Assembly: GCF_001865995.1 (NCBI RefSeq)
Contig: NZ_MLQQ01000001.1
Span: 806,001-870,000, forward strand
Direction: 5' to 3'
Origin: Anaerobacillus arseniciselenatis
Lineage (GTDB): Bacteria; Bacillota; Bacilli; Bacillales; Anaerobacillaceae
DNA length: 64,000 bases
In this document: piece after piece, positions 1 through 9,349 of the stretch
How the letters are laid out: the number at the start of each line of letters is the position of its first letter
Position numbering within the stretch: the stretch's first letter is position 1
Translations under genes and position numbers: made by a program
The notes under the pieces: model-generated
The model's input: the letters and a program-made list of their open reading frames with translations, nothing else
Databases searched by the model: none
What the model was told of the DNA's origin: nothing

Positions 1-324
1 ACGTTCGAATGAAAGTTCGATATTAGCTCGTTGTGCAGCAATAAGGGCATTAACAACTCGGTCAACGTTACCACCTGCTAAGTAATGTCCCTCAAGCTGA
101 TTTGTACTTAACTCAAGCCCTGCTTTTACAGCTTTAATTAACGGATTTACAACACGTGCTGGGATAACTCGACGTAGTCTCATCCCTACTAATTGGAATA
201 TTCCAACACGAACCCCTGCAGCTAATGCAGAAATCCAAAGCATTACCGGTACAAATGTAAATAATACAGCAAAACCGATAACAATTAATCCTACAATAAT
301 GAGTAAAAAGATTTCTTCTGGCAT
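1..324 (-). CDS. floA: Flotillin-like protein FloA (N-terminal part, cut by window edge)
   Basis: About 108 N-terminal residues are visible; the gene runs off the left edge. An N-terminal hydrophobic segment (about residues 5-27, ending [16 protein letters not shown]) is followed by [18 protein letters not shown] and [18 protein letters not shown], which match FloA/YqfA very closely. FloA is a membrane-anchored SPFH/flotillin-like scaffold of functional membrane microdomains. The ATG at 324 is preceded by an AGGAGG ribosome binding site. It lies 24 bp downstream of nfeD on the same strand, the yqeZ-yqfA operon order of B. subtilis, so it should be co-transcribed from the sigma-W-type promoter at 1716-1742. 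Confidence 0.95.
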   Translation of the reverse strand, partial: MPEEIFLLIIVGLIVIGFAVLFTFVPVMLWISALAAGVRVGIFQLVGMRLRRVIPARVVNPLIKAVKAGLELSTNQLEGHYLAGGNVDRVVNALIAAQRANIELSFER

Positions 325-348
325 TTTTATTTCCTCCTTTAATTATCG

Positions 349-1674
349 TTATTCATTCAATTCACGAACAACAATTCTTGATCCTTGTGTAGCAACAATC
401 ACTACTTTCTTCCCTTGCTCAATATACCCTCCTTCAGAAACAACGTCAAGCCTTTCACCTTCAAAATTCGCTGTGCCAGACGGTCTTAATGTCGTCATTG
501 CAATACCTTCTCGTCCGATTAACTCTTTACGAGTTTCATTTGAGACATAGCCCAGTTCCGATTTTGTGGCATCGGTCAAAATCATTCTTTTTAAAGGTCC
601 CCTATAACCAAAATATTTAAAGAAAATGATCGAAACAATCACAGTAATAACTACGGCTATAAGAATTGATAAAAGGATATTAACCGTTGAATATGAAGCA
701 AGAACCATACTACCAATGATCGCAATAACCCCTAGTATACCGAAAATTCCAAAGCCAGGGAAGAACACTTCAATAATAATTAATATTATTCCTGCGCCAA
801 ATAAAATTAATGTTTCAAACCCTGCAAACCCTGCAAACAAATGACCAAAGAAAAATAATAATAATGCAGAAATCCCCATAATGCCCGGAATGCCGAAACC
901 AGGAGAATATAATTCAAGTACTAATCCCAAGCTACCAATCGAAAGTAAAATAGGAATAATTACTGGATGTGTGACAAATCTTGCAATTTGCTCTGCAAAA
1001 CTTACCTCTAACCCTTCTTGAATAGCATTTTCAAGCCCTAAAAAGGCTAATAACTCATCTCGATCACTTGCAATGGCCTCGGCATAACCAACTTCCAGTG
1101 CTTCACTTGAAGTTAATGTTAAAAGTTCACCTACACCTGCTCGATACTCTGGTAAATCGATACTACTATCTGCCATAGCTCTAGCATAGATAGGATCGCG
1201 ATCCCCTGCAGCAGCTTCTAACGTCGCTAACCACATTGACTGCGTTTTTTCCTCAGCTGCATTCCCAGCTCCATCGATGACAGCCGCAGAACCCATTGTC
1301 GTACCCGGTGCCATGACAATTTGATCGGCATTTAAAGCAATATAAGCACCTGCAGACAAAGCTTGAGCTGTTACATAGGCAGTAATTGGCGTTTCAGTAT
1401 TTTTAATTAAAAAAGCAATGTTCGTTGCAGCATCAACAAGACCACCAGGCGTGTCTATTTCTAAAACAATATGGTCTGCTCCTTCTGCTTCAGCCGTATC
1501 CAAAGCTCTTTTTAAAAATGCTTCAAGGCCCCGCTCTACAGCTTGTTCTATCGGGATAAAATAAACAACCTTATCTTCAGCTTGGCTATGTACTGGTGGC
1601 TGGGTTATTAAAGAAATAGAAGAAAAAATAATGAGAGCAAGGAACATCATTTTCCTTAGTAATGCTGTTGTCAT
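349..1674 (-). CDS. nfeD: NfeD-family membrane serine protease (YqeZ-like)
   Basis: 441 residues from the ATG at 1674, which has a good GGAGGGG site; a longer reading to 1707 would run through that site. There is an N-terminal signal/TM segment, then a ClpP-like serine protease domain with SAGAYIAL (nucleophile Ser) after an ETPITAYV strand. Several TM segments follow (about residues 235-375), and a C-terminal soluble NfeD OB-fold domain ends at RELNE. NfeD1b proteins pair with flotillins. The protein is predicted to act at the membrane with FloA just downstream. The family is known to belong to the sigma-W envelope-stress regulon in B. subtilis, and a matching promoter is seen upstream. Confidence 0.9.
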   Translation of the reverse strand: MTTALLRKMMFLALIIFSSISLITQPPVHSQAEDKVVYFIPIEQAVERGLEAFLKRALDTAEAEGADHIVLEIDTPGGLVDAATNIAFLIKNTETPITAYVTAQALSAGAYIALNADQIVMAPGTTMGSAAVIDGAGNAAEEKTQSMWLATLEAAAGDRDPIYARAMADSSIDLPEYRAGVGELLTLTSSEALEVGYAEAIASDRDELLAFLGLENAIQEGLEVSFAEQIARFVTHPVIIPILLSIGSLGLVLELYSPGFGIPGIMGISALLLFFFGHLFAGFAGFETLILFGAGIILIIIEVFFPGFGIFGILGVIAIIGSMVLASYSTVNILLSILIAVVITVIVSIIFFKYFGYRGPLKRMILTDATKSELGYVSNETRKELIGREGIAMTTLRPSGTANFEGERLDVVSEGGYIEQGKKVVIVATQGSRIVVRELNE

Positions 1675-1715
1675 TTCAATGAACCCCTCCTTTCTTTTTC
1701 TTGGCACATTAACTA

Positions 1716-1742
1716 TACGTTTTATAGTATAGGAAAGTTCCC
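1716..1742 (-). promoter_or_regulatory. Sigma-W-type (ECF) promoter for nfeD-floA
   Basis: On the minus strand GGGAAC (1737-1742) is followed after 17 bases by CGTA (1716-1719), with TTT just after the AAC. This resembles the ECF sigma-W pattern (AAC near -35, CGTA near -10). The B. subtilis orthologous operon is sigma-W dependent, which supports the call. It sits about 40 bp upstream of the nfeD start. Confidence 0.65.
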
Positions 1743-1908
1743 TCTTTTTTAAAATAAATTATTCGATTCAATATAATTATAAATTAAATAACAACACATT
1801 AACAAGTTTTGAAAGAGTTCTCTTGCCCAGTCCAGACGAAAGCTTTAGTTATTCTTATACTATCAACCGAACAGCCCTCACCGATTAAGATTTACCTTCA
1901 TTAACGTG

Positions 1909-1938
1909 CAAAAACGCCTTGCAAAAGCAAGGCGCTGT
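1909..1938 (-). terminator. Rho-independent terminator after yqeY
   Basis: Minus-strand transcript: CGCCTTGC, TTTT loop, GCAAGGCG, then TTTTTG. A perfect 8-bp GC-rich stem lies just beyond the yqeY stop. Confidence 0.85.
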
Positions 1939-1943
1939 TTTAT

Positions 1944-2387
1944 TTATGATAAATATTGTTGTACAAGTCGATTAACTATTGTGCCGTCCGTTTTACCTTT
2001 TACTTTTGGCATAATTGCTCCCATAACCTTTCCAATATCAGCTTTTGTAGAAGCTCCTACTTCCTGAATCGTCTGTTGCACAATTTCAGCAACTTTCTCT
2101 TCAGATAATTGTTCTGGCATGTAAGCATTTAAAATAACGACTTCTTCACGTACATTTTTAGCTAAATCTTCACGATTAGCTTTTTCAAACTCATGGAGGG
2201 AATCTTTACGTTGTTTTAGTTCGCGATTAAGAACAGTGAGCGCTTCGTCATCTGTAAGTTCTTTACCAAGTTTAATAGCTTCATTTTGTAAAGCTGATTT
2301 AACCATTCGAATAACAGAGAGCCTTTGCTTTTCCTTATTCTTCATCGCTTCCTTCATATCAACAGTTAAACGATCAAGAAGATTCAA
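1944..2387 (-). CDS. yqeY: YqeY/GatB-like domain protein
   Basis: 147 residues when started at the TTG at 2387. This aligns with the usual YqeY N-terminus (xLLxRLxxDMKxAMKNKEK) and follows a GAGAGGG site; an upstream GTG at 2396 is the alternative. The family contains a GatB/YqeY tRNA-amidotransferase-like helical domain. Characteristic segments are [32 protein letters not shown] and [11 protein letters not shown]. The role is uncertain; it is implied in tRNA-dependent amidation by homology only. It is the second gene after rpsU and probably shares its promoter. Confidence 0.85.
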   Translation of the reverse strand: MNLLDRLTVDMKEAMKNKEKQRLSVIRMVKSALQNEAIKLGKELTDDEALTVLNRELKQRKDSLHEFEKANREDLAKNVREEVVILNAYMPEQLSEEKVAEIVQQTIQEVGASTKADIGKVMGAIMPKVKGKTDGTIVNRLVQQYLS

Positions 2388-2406
2388 ACCCAACACCCTC
2401 TCTTAT

Positions 2407-2580
2407 TTAGAACTTACGTTTCCTTGCTGCCTCTGACTTTTTCTTACGTTTAACACTAGGCTTTTCATAGTGCTTACGCTTTTTCACTTCTGCCAATGTA
2501 CCTTCTTTAGATATTGACTTTTTGAAGCGACGAAGAGCAGCGTCAATCGATTCATTTTTACGAACACGAGTCTCTGCCAT
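2407..2580 (-). CDS. rpsU: 30S ribosomal protein S21
   Basis: 57 residues from the ATG at 2580 ([22 protein letters not shown]), preceded by GGAGGGAGGG. It ends in the basic S21 tail ([16 protein letters not shown]). S21 binds the 30S platform and helps initiation. The longer open frame to 2619 is not supported. It heads a short operon with yqeY, and a consensus promoter is seen at 2706-2734. Confidence 0.97.
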   Translation of the reverse strand: MAETRVRKNESIDAALRRFKKSISKEGTLAEVKKRKHYEKPSVKRKKKSEAARKRKF

Positions 2581-2705
2581 CTTTAATTTCCCTCCCTCCG
2601 AAACAACCAATGAAAACATGTTTCAGTATGTCTCTCTATTTTAGAGACGAATTTAAACTTGAAAATACCCTAAATTATAGGCAATTAAAAAACATGTCTT
2701 TTAAG

Positions 2706-2734
2706 ATTATAATATAATGACAATTTCAGGTCAA
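2706..2734 (-). promoter_or_regulatory. Sigma-A promoter of rpsU-yqeY
   Basis: Minus strand: TTGACC (2729-2734), 17-bp spacer, TATAAT (2706-2711). It is near consensus and about 126 bp upstream of the rpsU start, leaving a roughly 115-nt leader. Confidence 0.85.
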
Positions 2735-2755
2735 CTTTTTTATTGTTTATTACTT

Positions 2756-2781
2756 GAGTGAATTTCATAATTACCTTAAAT
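2756..2781. repeat. Half copy of the GAATTTCATAATT palindromic element
   Basis: GTGAATTTCATAATTACC matches one end of the palindromes at 27009-27122, 35054-35166 and 54806-54922, but no second arm follows. It is best read as a decayed or partial copy. The rest of the 2735-2893 gap is AT-rich with nothing else seen. Confidence 0.5.
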
Positions 2782-2893
2782 CTAACTTTTTTTATTTTAT
2801 TAATCAGCAAAAATCGCTGTTAAAACTTTTTACTAATATTTAGTCATGCTTGTACTCGATTGTCCATAAACATGTTATAGAGGTGAGACAATC

Positions 2894-3823
2894 ATGCAAC
2901 AGCTATTCTCTTTATTTGCAGTTTATATTACAATTTTCCTCTTTGGAATGACCGTAATGAGAACTGGCTTAATAAATTTATCTCAAGATCGATTGAAGAT
3001 AACATTAATGAAAATGACGAACACTCCGTTTAAAGGTTTGATCGTCGGTACGGTAGTTACAGCGATTTTACAAAGTAGTTCCGCGGTGATTGTGTTAACA
3101 GTTGGTTTAGTCGCAGCCAGTTACTTAACATTCAAACAATCTATTGGCATTATCCTTGGTACAAATATTGGTACTTCTTTTACTGCTGAAATCATTGCCT
3201 TTAATATTACTTCAGCAGTTATTCCTTTGTTAATTATCGGAGTGCTACTGCTCATGATGAAAAAGCATGTTGCATATTGCATTGGCTGTGTTTCTTTCGG
3301 TCTTGGTTGCATTTTTATAGCGATGCAAGGCTTGGAGAAACTTGCCTTACCGATTTCGTCAATTCCTACTGCACATAACTTTTTACAATTGACAAATGAA
3401 AATAACCTTATCGCTGTTGGGGTAGGTACAATTCTTGCAGCACTTATTCAATCAAGTACTGCGACAACAGCCATAGCAATGGGATTTATGAGTGACCAAG
3501 TTTTAGCACTACCTGCTGGAATTGGAATTATTTTAGGAGCAAACATCGGGACTTGTTTCACTGCTTTTTTAGCAAGCATTGGTTCTGCACGCTCTGCAAA
3601 ACTAGTAGCTTTTGCACACATTTGGTTAAATATTATTGGAGTGCTCGTTTTTTTCCCTTTTATTGGCTGGTTAAGTTCAATATCCGAAAGTTTAACAACC
3701 ATTCCTAATTTACAACTTGCACACGCAGGCACTATTTTTAATATTATTTCCTCCCTTGCAGTACTACCTTTTGTAGGTTTATTTACAAAATTTGTAACTA
3801 AATTACATGGGAAGGCGGTTTAG
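2894..3823 (+). CDS. Na/Pi cotransporter family membrane protein (YqeW-like)
   Basis: 309 residues, almost entirely hydrophobic with about eight TM segments. It carries the two inverted repeat signatures of the Na/Pi cotransporter (NptA/PNaS) family: ILQSSSAVIVLT near residue 60 and LIQSSTATTAIA near residue 195. Each is followed by a GTNIGT/GANIGT loop. It is predicted to couple Na+ to phosphate or a related anion across the membrane. The ATG follows a GAGGTGAG site. It occupies the yqeW position between rpsU and the dnaK-operon tail, but deoC now separates it from mtaB. Confidence 0.85.
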   Translation: MQQLFSLFAVYITIFLFGMTVMRTGLINLSQDRLKITLMKMTNTPFKGLIVGTVVTAILQSSSAVIVLTVGLVAASYLTFKQSIGIILGTNIGTSFTAEIIAFNITSAVIPLLIIGVLLLMMKKHVAYCIGCVSFGLGCIFIAMQGLEKLALPISSIPTAHNFLQLTNENNLIAVGVGTILAALIQSSTATTAIAMGFMSDQVLALPAGIGIILGANIGTCFTAFLASIGSARSAKLVAFAHIWLNIIGVLVFFPFIGWLSSISESLTTIPNLQLAHAGTIFNIISSLAVLPFVGLFTKFVTKLHGKAV

Positions 3824-3825
3824 AG

Positions 3826-3906
3826 TTTTGAGTTTTGAGTTTTGTGAGTAATGCTTCGAAGATCTGCTAAAGTAACTCTTAACTCTACACTCTTAACTCA
3901 AAACTA
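3826..3906. repeat. Heptad-based palindromic repeat (TTTTGAG family), copy 1
   Basis: A run of GAGTTTT heptads is followed by a central CTTCGAAG and then by ACTC...CTCAAAAC on the other side, giving an imperfect hairpin of about 80 bp. The same architecture with the CTTCGAAGC centre occurs at 18648-18746 and 33556-33648. Confidence 0.7.
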
Positions 3907-3934
3907 AAAAAGTGAGCCCGTGGCTCACTTTTTT
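3906..3934. terminator. Bidirectional terminator between Na/Pi transporter and deoC
   Basis: AAAAAAGTGAGCC-CGT-GGCTCACTTTTTT: a 7-bp GC stem extended by A/T pairs, with T-runs on both strands. It serves the convergent genes. Confidence 0.85.
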
Positions 3935-4604
3935 AATATGCTGCGTCTGATTTTTCTCCTTTGACAATTGCAATACCTGCACTTGCACCGATTCTTGTTG
4001 CTCCTGCTTCTATCATCGCAATTGCGCCTTCGCGATCACGGACACCACCTGATGCTTTCACACCAATATCAGGTCCAACTGTTTTTCTCATTAAGGCAAT
4101 ATCCTCAACGGTTGCGCCACCTGTTGAAAAACCAGTTGATGTTTTTACGAAGTCCGTCCCAGCACGAACAGCGATTACACACGCACGTACTTTTTCTTCA
4201 TCAGTTAATAATGACGTTTCAATAATCACTTTCGTTAATGCCTTTCCTTTTGCCGCATCAACAACTGCTTTGATATCTTTTTCTACTAATTCATCATTTT
4301 TGTCTTTAAGTGCACCAATATTTATAACCATATCAACCTCAGTTGCACCGTTTTCTATCGCATTTTTCGTTTCAAAAGCTTTTGTTTCTGGAGTATTAGC
4401 TCCTAACGGAAAGCCAATAACTGTACAAACTTTGACTTCTGTTCCTTGTAAAATTTGCGCTGAAGTATGTACCCAAGTTGGATTTACACAAACTGAAGCA
4501 AAGTTGTATTCTTTTGCCTCGTTTGCTAAAGTAACGACCTGCTCTTTATTTGCATCTGCTTTTAATAAAGTGTGATCAATCATTCGAGCTATTTGTTCAC
4601 TCAT
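3933..4604 (-). CDS. deoC: Deoxyribose-phosphate aldolase
   Basis: 223 residues from the ATG at 4604 ([19 protein letters not shown]), after GGAAGGGG; the frame open to 4643 is an extension through the ribosome site. DeoC cleaves 2-deoxyribose-5-phosphate to glyceraldehyde-3-phosphate and acetaldehyde. The Schiff-base lysine motif FVKTSTGF and the EVDMVINIG and KVIIETSLL strands are all present. In B. subtilis deoC lies elsewhere (dra-nupC-pdp), so its place between yqeW and mtaB is a lineage-specific arrangement. No deoxynucleoside permease or phosphorylase is adjacent. Confidence 0.95.
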   Translation of the reverse strand: MSEQIARMIDHTLLKADANKEQVVTLANEAKEYNFASVCVNPTWVHTSAQILQGTEVKVCTVIGFPLGANTPETKAFETKNAIENGATEVDMVINIGALKDKNDELVEKDIKAVVDAAKGKALTKVIIETSLLTDEEKVRACVIAVRAGTDFVKTSTGFSTGGATVEDIALMRKTVGPDIGVKASGGVRDREGAIAMIEAGATRIGASAGIAIVKGEKSDAAY

Positions 4605-4719
4605 GAGTAGTCCCCTTCCTTCCTCTTTAAGTTGTACGTACAACTAATAGAATATCATTATTTTCCTAAAAATACTAGACAATTAGTAATGCATTTGCAC
4701 CTGAGTTATACAATAAGAA

Positions 4720-4751
4720 AACACCTAGCAAGATAATACTTGCTAGGTGTT
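4720..4751 (-). terminator. Terminator after mtaB (end of dnaK operon)
   Basis: AACACCTAGCAAG-ATAATA-CTTGCTAGGTGTT is a perfect 13-bp stem. On the minus strand it is followed by TTTTCTTATTG. Confidence 0.8.
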
Positions 4752-4755
4752 AGCT

Positions 4756-6099
4756 TTAACTATTTAATACTTTTTCATGCACATCGTCTTCAACGACGCG
4801 AACAAATTCACCACTGTTGATAGGGTACCCTGATTTTATGATCTTTACTTTTACAAGTTTGCCAATCATATCATCACTTGCAGGAAATTTCACTTTTAAA
4901 TAGTTATCTGTATAACCAATATAATGTCCCTCTTCTTGATCATCTCGATCTTCTGGGATCACTTCAAGTACTTCAGCTTCGAACTTGGAAGCATATTCTT
5001 TCGCTAATTGGTTTGATAACTCAATTAATTTATGAACACGTTCAGTTTTCACATCTTCACCAACTTGGTCTTCCATTCTTGCTGCCGGAGTTCCTGTTCG
5101 CTTCGAAAAAGGAAACACATGTAATTCAGAAAACTTGTGTTTCGCAATGAAGTCATAAGTTTCTTGGAATTCTTCTGCCGTTTCTCCGGGGAAACCGACA
5201 ATGACATCACTCGTAACCGCAAGATCTGGTAACGCTTCTTTTAAACGATCAAGACGCTCCCCAAAGAAATCCATCGTATATTTTCGACGCATTCTCTTTA
5301 AGACCGTGTCAGAACCTGATTGAAGTGGAATGTGCAAATGGCGAACAATTTTATCGGAAGCGTTAATTACTTTAATCACTTCGTCGCTTATTTGGCTCGC
5401 TTCTATAGAGGAAATACGAATTCGCTTTAATTCACTCACTTTTTCTAACTCTTGTAATAAACGAGCTAAACTATAGTCCTTCATATCTTCGCCATATCCA
5501 CCAGTATGAATTCCAGTTAAAACAATTTCTTTATAGCCTGCTTCTACAAGCTGACTTGCTTGTTTGATAACGTCCTTAGGGTCACGAGAGCGCATTAAAC
5601 CTCTGGCCCACGGAATAATACAAAACGTACAAAAATTATTACATCCTTCTTGAATCTTTAAAGAGGCACGAGTTCGATCTGTAAAAGCTGGTACGTCAAG
5701 TTCTTCATAGACACGTGTTTTCATAATATTGCCTACGGCATTAATTGGCTGACGCTCGTTTTTATATTGTGCAATGTAATCAAGCATCTTTGTACGGTCT
5801 TGCGTTCCAACGACGATATCCACGCCTGGAATATCTAAAATTTCCGCAGGAGATGTTTGCGCATAACATCCTGTAACACAAATAACTGCATCAGGATTTC
5901 GCCTAATTGCGCGTCGGATAACTTGTCTACTTTTTTTATCTCCTGTATTTGTTACGGTACATGTATTTATCACATAAACATCGGCTATCGTCTCAAATTC
6001 TTTTTTTTCATAGCCATTTTGTTGGAATAATTGCCAAATTGCTTCTGTTTCATAATGGTTTACTTTACACCCTAAGGTATGAAAGGCAACTGACGGCAT
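4756..6099 (-). CDS. mtaB: tRNA (N6-L-threonylcarbamoyladenosine-37 C2)-methylthiotransferase MtaB
   Basis: 447 residues from the ATG at 6099, with GAGGTG six bases upstream. The order is an N-terminal UPF0004 domain with three Cys (TLGCKV, INTCTV, VTGCYAQ), a radical-SAM domain (CNNFCTFCIIPWARG, the CxxxCxxC 4Fe-4S site) and a C-terminal TRAM domain. It converts t6A37 to ms2t6A37 in ANN-decoding tRNAs. Its ribosome site overlaps the rsmE stop, so translation is probably coupled. It is the last gene of the heat-shock operon (yqeV of B. subtilis). Confidence 0.93.
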   Translation of the reverse strand: MPSVAFHTLGCKVNHYETEAIWQLFQQNGYEKKEFETIADVYVINTCTVTNTGDKKSRQVIRRAIRRNPDAVICVTGCYAQTSPAEILDIPGVDIVVGTQDRTKMLDYIAQYKNERQPINAVGNIMKTRVYEELDVPAFTDRTRASLKIQEGCNNFCTFCIIPWARGLMRSRDPKDVIKQASQLVEAGYKEIVLTGIHTGGYGEDMKDYSLARLLQELEKVSELKRIRISSIEASQISDEVIKVINASDKIVRHLHIPLQSGSDTVLKRMRRKYTMDFFGERLDRLKEALPDLAVTSDVIVGFPGETAEEFQETYDFIAKHKFSELHVFPFSKRTGTPAARMEDQVGEDVKTERVHKLIELSNQLAKEYASKFEAEVLEVIPEDRDDQEEGHYIGYTDNYLKVKFPASDDMIGKLVKVKIIKSGYPINSGEFVRVVEDDVHEKVLNS

Positions 6100-6104
6100 C
6101 CTCA

Positions 6105-6857
6105 TCACCTCAACATTTCAAAATGATAAGAAACTGCTGATAGAAAATATAATGCAGCTGTTTCTGTTCGTAAAATTCTTGGTCCAAAACTACATGGTAT
6201 GAAACCAGCTTGTTCTAACTCTAATACTTCTTCATGAGTTAAGCCGCCTTCAGGTCCTATTAAAACAAAAATTGATGAAGCTACTTCAGCTTTTAGAAGA
6301 GATGTAGCTAAATTATTAAATTCACCAGCTTTTGCGTTTTCTTCAAAAGCGACAATCTTTATATCATGATTTTCAGCCTCTTTTAATAGTTGCTGAAAAG
6401 AAAGTTTACTATAAACTTTTGGCACGATATTTCGATACGATTGCTCAGCAGCTTCTTTTGCTATTTTCTCTAACCGCTCTCGCTTCTTTTCCGATTTTTT
6501 CTCATCCCACTTTACGATTGAACGACTTGCTTGAAAAGGAAGAAAAGCGAAAGCGCCTAACTCTGTCCCTTTTTGGACAATTAACTCTAGTTTATCACCT
6601 TTAGGTAGAGCTTGGGCAACGGTAACTTTTACCGGAAGTTCCGTATTTTGCGTCAAATATTCAACGACATCCCCTTTTACCTCATCAGGAGAAATGCACG
6701 TAATTTTGCAATGAGCAACTAAACCATCCTCATTTATACAAATCAGCTCATCTCCCTCACTCATACGCATAACTTTGCTAATATGCTTAACATCTTCACC
6801 GATAATTGAAAAATCATTATCGGTCAACTGGTTATTAGCAACAAAATACCTTTGCAA
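6105..6857 (-). CDS. rsmE: 16S rRNA (uracil-1498-N3)-methyltransferase RsmE
   Basis: 250 residues starting at the TTG at 6857 (xQRYFV), which has AAGGAAGGTG six bases upstream and matches the family N-terminus; the GTG at 6866 lies inside that site. The SPOUT-fold knot is seen in GPEGGLTHEE and GPRILRTETA, with the N-terminal PUA-like domain before it. It methylates U1498 of 16S rRNA. It lies 14 bp from prmA and overlaps the mtaB start signals. Confidence 0.92.
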   Translation of the reverse strand: MQRYFVANNQLTDNDFSIIGEDVKHISKVMRMSEGDELICINEDGLVAHCKITCISPDEVKGDVVEYLTQNTELPVKVTVAQALPKGDKLELIVQKGTELGAFAFLPFQASRSIVKWDEKKSEKKRERLEKIAKEAAEQSYRNIVPKVYSKLSFQQLLKEAENHDIKIVAFEENAKAGEFNNLATSLLKAEVASSIFVLIGPEGGLTHEEVLELEQAGFIPCSFGPRILRTETAALYFLSAVSYHFEMLR

Positions 6858-6871
6858 TAAAAGCACCTTCC

Positions 6872-7807
6872 TTACTTTTTAGCAATAAAAGCTACCCAAT
6901 CTTCCATTTCAAGTGTATCTTCAATGACAAAGCCTTGGTTTGTTAGAGAATCTTTTACTTCTTGTTTTTTCGCTTTAATAATACCCGAAGTAATAAATGT
7001 ACCACCAGTTTTAAGTGACGAGTAGGCATCATTAACAAAACGAACGATCACTTCAGCTAAAATGTTAGCTACAATTAAATTGGCTTTTTCATCTATATTT
7101 TCTAACAAATTATTTTGTTGGACAGAAACTACGTCTTGAACATTATTAAGCTCTACGTTTATCTTTGCACTATTTACTGCTACTTCATCTAAATCTAGTG
7201 CCAAAACTTCTTTAGCTCCAAGCTTTGCAGCCGCTATACTTAAAACACCAGTACCTGTTCCGACATCTATGACATAGTCTTTTTCTTTGATCATTTTTTC
7301 AATCGCTTGCGTACAAAGAACCGTTGTTGGGTGTGTTCCCGTACCAAATGCCATACCTGGGTCAAGCTCTATAATACATTCACTGTTACTTTCTGGCTCG
7401 TACTCTTCCCAAGTTGGCTTGATTGTAATGTGATTAGAAATTTTCACTGGTTTATAATACTTCTTCCAAGCTGTTGCCCATTCTTCTTCATTCACTTCGC
7501 TCATCGTGACTTTATTAACGCCAATATCTATACCGTAGGAAATTAGACCATTAATTGCTTCTTTTATTTCTTCTACAGTTTCAGATAATGTGTTGTTCAT
7601 CTGTAAATAAGCCTTAATAATTACCCCTTCTTCTGGATAATCAGTAGATGAGAGTTGGTAAATTTCACCGAATTGATCTTCTCTATCTTTTATCAAATCT
7701 TGTGGATCTTCAATTACTACACCACTAGCACCCGCCTCGTGTAAAATATTACAAACCGGTTCAACTGCTTCTTGTGTTGTATGAATACTAACTTCAGACC
7801 ATTTCAT
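6872..7807 (-). CDS. prmA: Ribosomal protein L11 methyltransferase
   Basis: 311 residues, the usual PrmA length. Class I methyltransferase motifs are seen: [20 protein letters not shown] (SAM-binding motif I), [10 protein letters not shown] (acidic end of beta 2) and [11 protein letters not shown]. It trimethylates ribosomal protein L11. It sits between dnaJ and rsmE as in B. subtilis (yqeT), within the heat-shock transcription unit. Confidence 0.93.
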   Translation of the reverse strand: MKWSEVSIHTTQEAVEPVCNILHEAGASGVVIEDPQDLIKDREDQFGEIYQLSSTDYPEEGVIIKAYLQMNNTLSETVEEIKEAINGLISYGIDIGVNKVTMSEVNEEEWATAWKKYYKPVKISNHITIKPTWEEYEPESNSECIIELDPGMAFGTGTHPTTVLCTQAIEKMIKEKDYVIDVGTGTGVLSIAAAKLGAKEVLALDLDEVAVNSAKINVELNNVQDVVSVQQNNLLENIDEKANLIVANILAEVIVRFVNDAYSSLKTGGTFITSGIIKAKKQEVKDSLTNQGFVIEDTLEMEDWVAFIAKK

Positions 7808-7861
7808 TTAAACCAACTCCATCTCTTTTAATAACTAAATTCCTTTTATTAACTAAATTGA

Positions 7862-8986
7862 TCAATCGTTAAAACTTTTAAATGCTCTCTTCACTTTAGA
7901 AAAGAAGTTTTCACTTTGCTCATCAGGGGCTTGGTTACCACTAATATCTCCAAACTCGCGTAACAACTCTTTTTGTCTTTCGGTTAAATTTTTTGGAGTA
8001 ATGATTTGAACTTGAATATGTTGGTCCCCTTCACCATAACCCCTAACATTTGGAACACCTTTCCCTCTGAGTCGGAAGTTTGTACCTGACTGTGTCCCTG
8101 CAGGGATTTTCAACTTAATTTTACCTTGAAGTGTTGGCACTTCGATTTCATCACCGAGTGTCGCCTGAACGAATGTAATTGGCATTTCACAGTAGAGGTC
8201 ATCACCATCGCGCTCAAAAAACTCATGAGGTTTCACATTAAAGACAACGTATAAGTCACCAGGAGGTCCTCCGTTTACTCCAGCTTCCCCTTGACCTGAA
8301 ATACGAATTTGTTGACCGGTATCGATTCCCGCCGGGATTTTAACGTTTATTTTTTTACGTTTACGAACCTTCCCTTTACCACCACATGTTTTACATTTAT
8401 CTTTCACAAATTTTCCGGTACCTTCGCAGTGGTGACATACTCGCTTGTTAACGATACGTCCAAATGGTGTATTTTGTTCAACACTAAGTTGGCCAGTACC
8501 GTGACAATGTGAACAAGTTTCAGGCTTAGTTCCTGGCTTTGCCCCATCCCCATGACAAGTTTCACAAGTTTCTTCTCTTGGGATCTCAATATCCGTTTCT
8601 TTCCCAAAAACAGCTTCCTTAAATTCAAGGTTCATCGTATATTGTAAATCTGCTCCTTGTCTTGGGGCATTAGGATTTCTTCTTGAACCGCCACCACCAA
8701 AGAACATATCAAAAATATCACTGAAACCGCCAAAGTCACCGCCAGCACCACCACCAAAACCTTGATTAGGGTCGGTGTGCCCAAATTGATCATAATGTGA
8801 CTTTTTTTGTGGATCCGCTAGTGTATCATAAGCTTCTTTTACTTCTTTAAATTTTGTTTCTGCATCCGGTTCTTTATTTACGTCTGGATGATATTTTCTT
8901 GCCAGCTTTCGATAAGCTTTTTTTACTTCGTCTACAGATGCATTTTTATCTACACCTAGTACTTCATAAAAATCGCGTTTACTCAT
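7862..8986 (-). CDS. dnaJ: Chaperone DnaJ
   Basis: 374 residues from the ATG at 8986 ([16 protein letters not shown]). The J domain contains HPD in [10 protein letters not shown]. It is followed by a Gly/Phe-rich linker (about residues 72-105), four CxxCxGxG zinc repeats ([32 protein letters not shown]) and the C-terminal substrate domain. It stimulates DnaK ATPase and delivers clients. It is separated from dnaK by 363 bp of repeat DNA with a terminator-like hairpin, so its expression relative to dnaK may be reduced. Confidence 0.97.
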   Translation of the reverse strand: MSKRDFYEVLGVDKNASVDEVKKAYRKLARKYHPDVNKEPDAETKFKEVKEAYDTLADPQKKSHYDQFGHTDPNQGFGGGAGGDFGGFSDIFDMFFGGGGSRRNPNAPRQGADLQYTMNLEFKEAVFGKETDIEIPREETCETCHGDGAKPGTKPETCSHCHGTGQLSVEQNTPFGRIVNKRVCHHCEGTGKFVKDKCKTCGGKGKVRKRKKINVKIPAGIDTGQQIRISGQGEAGVNGGPPGDLYVVFNVKPHEFFERDGDDLYCEMPITFVQATLGDEIEVPTLQGKIKLKIPAGTQSGTNFRLRGKGVPNVRGYGEGDQHIQVQIITPKNLTERQKELLREFGDISGNQAPDEQSENFFSKVKRAFKSFND

Positions 8987-9095
8987 TGTACCCACTCCCG
9001 AATTTATTACATAACGAATATGTTAACATTTTATATGCAGTATGTGCAATATTTTGTTAATATCAAAATTTAATATATCTTGTTCCATAGAACTT

Positions 9096-9218
9096 GCTCC
9101 TGCGGTTACTCGTCGCACTAAAACACCTGCTCCTGCGGTTACTCGTCGCACTAAAACACCTGCTCCTGCGGTTACTCGTCGCACTAAAACACCTGCTCCT
9201 GCGGTTACTCGTCGCAAA
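9096..9218. repeat. 33-bp tandem repeat, about four copies, between dnaK and dnaJ
   Basis: GCTCCTGCGGTTACTCGTCGC begins at 9096, 9129, 9162 and 9195, exactly 33 bp apart, separated by ACTAAAACACCT. Read on the minus strand the unit carries GCGACGAGTAACCGCAGGA, the core of the dispersed repeat found at 16402-16660, 17170-17400 and 48765-48980. The array is therefore a local tandem amplification of that core. Confidence 0.9.
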
Positions 9219-9290
9219 GCTGCACGAAGTAATACCGAGAAGAAGTCACACGATGCTATTTAAGTCAGTTGCTTCGCAAGCGCCTGATCA
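9219..9290 (-). repeat. Remainder of dispersed GCGACGAG-core repeat
   Basis: Reading minus, the segment beside the array (TGTGACTTCTT...CGTGCAGCTTTGCGACGAG) resembles 16480-16560 (CACACCTTGTGATACTTCTT...CGTGCTGCTTTGCGACGAG). This marks it as a copy of the same family in inverse orientation. Confidence 0.6.
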
Positions 9291-9291
9291 T

Positions 9292-9338
9292 CGTGAAAAA
9301 AGCCAAAGCCTAATAGTCTGACTTTGACTTTTTTCGAA
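9292..9338 (-). terminator. Terminator-like hairpin downstream of dnaK
   Basis: On the minus-strand RNA GUCAAAGUC pairs with GGCUUUGGC across a ten-base loop, using two G-U pairs, then UUUUUUC follows. The G-U pairs work only on the minus strand, matching transcription from dnaK. It may uncouple dnaJ-prmA-rsmE-mtaB from full dnaK expression. Confidence 0.7.
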
Positions 9339-9349
9339 ATACATATATC

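Noticed and set aside
3961..4575. Long plus-strand frame opposite deoC
   Set aside because: Antisense shadow of a strongly conserved gene.
9023..9321. Open frames through the 33-bp repeats (for example RRVTAGAGVL multiples)
   Set aside because: 33 is a multiple of three so any frame stays open by default; no start signal or family match.
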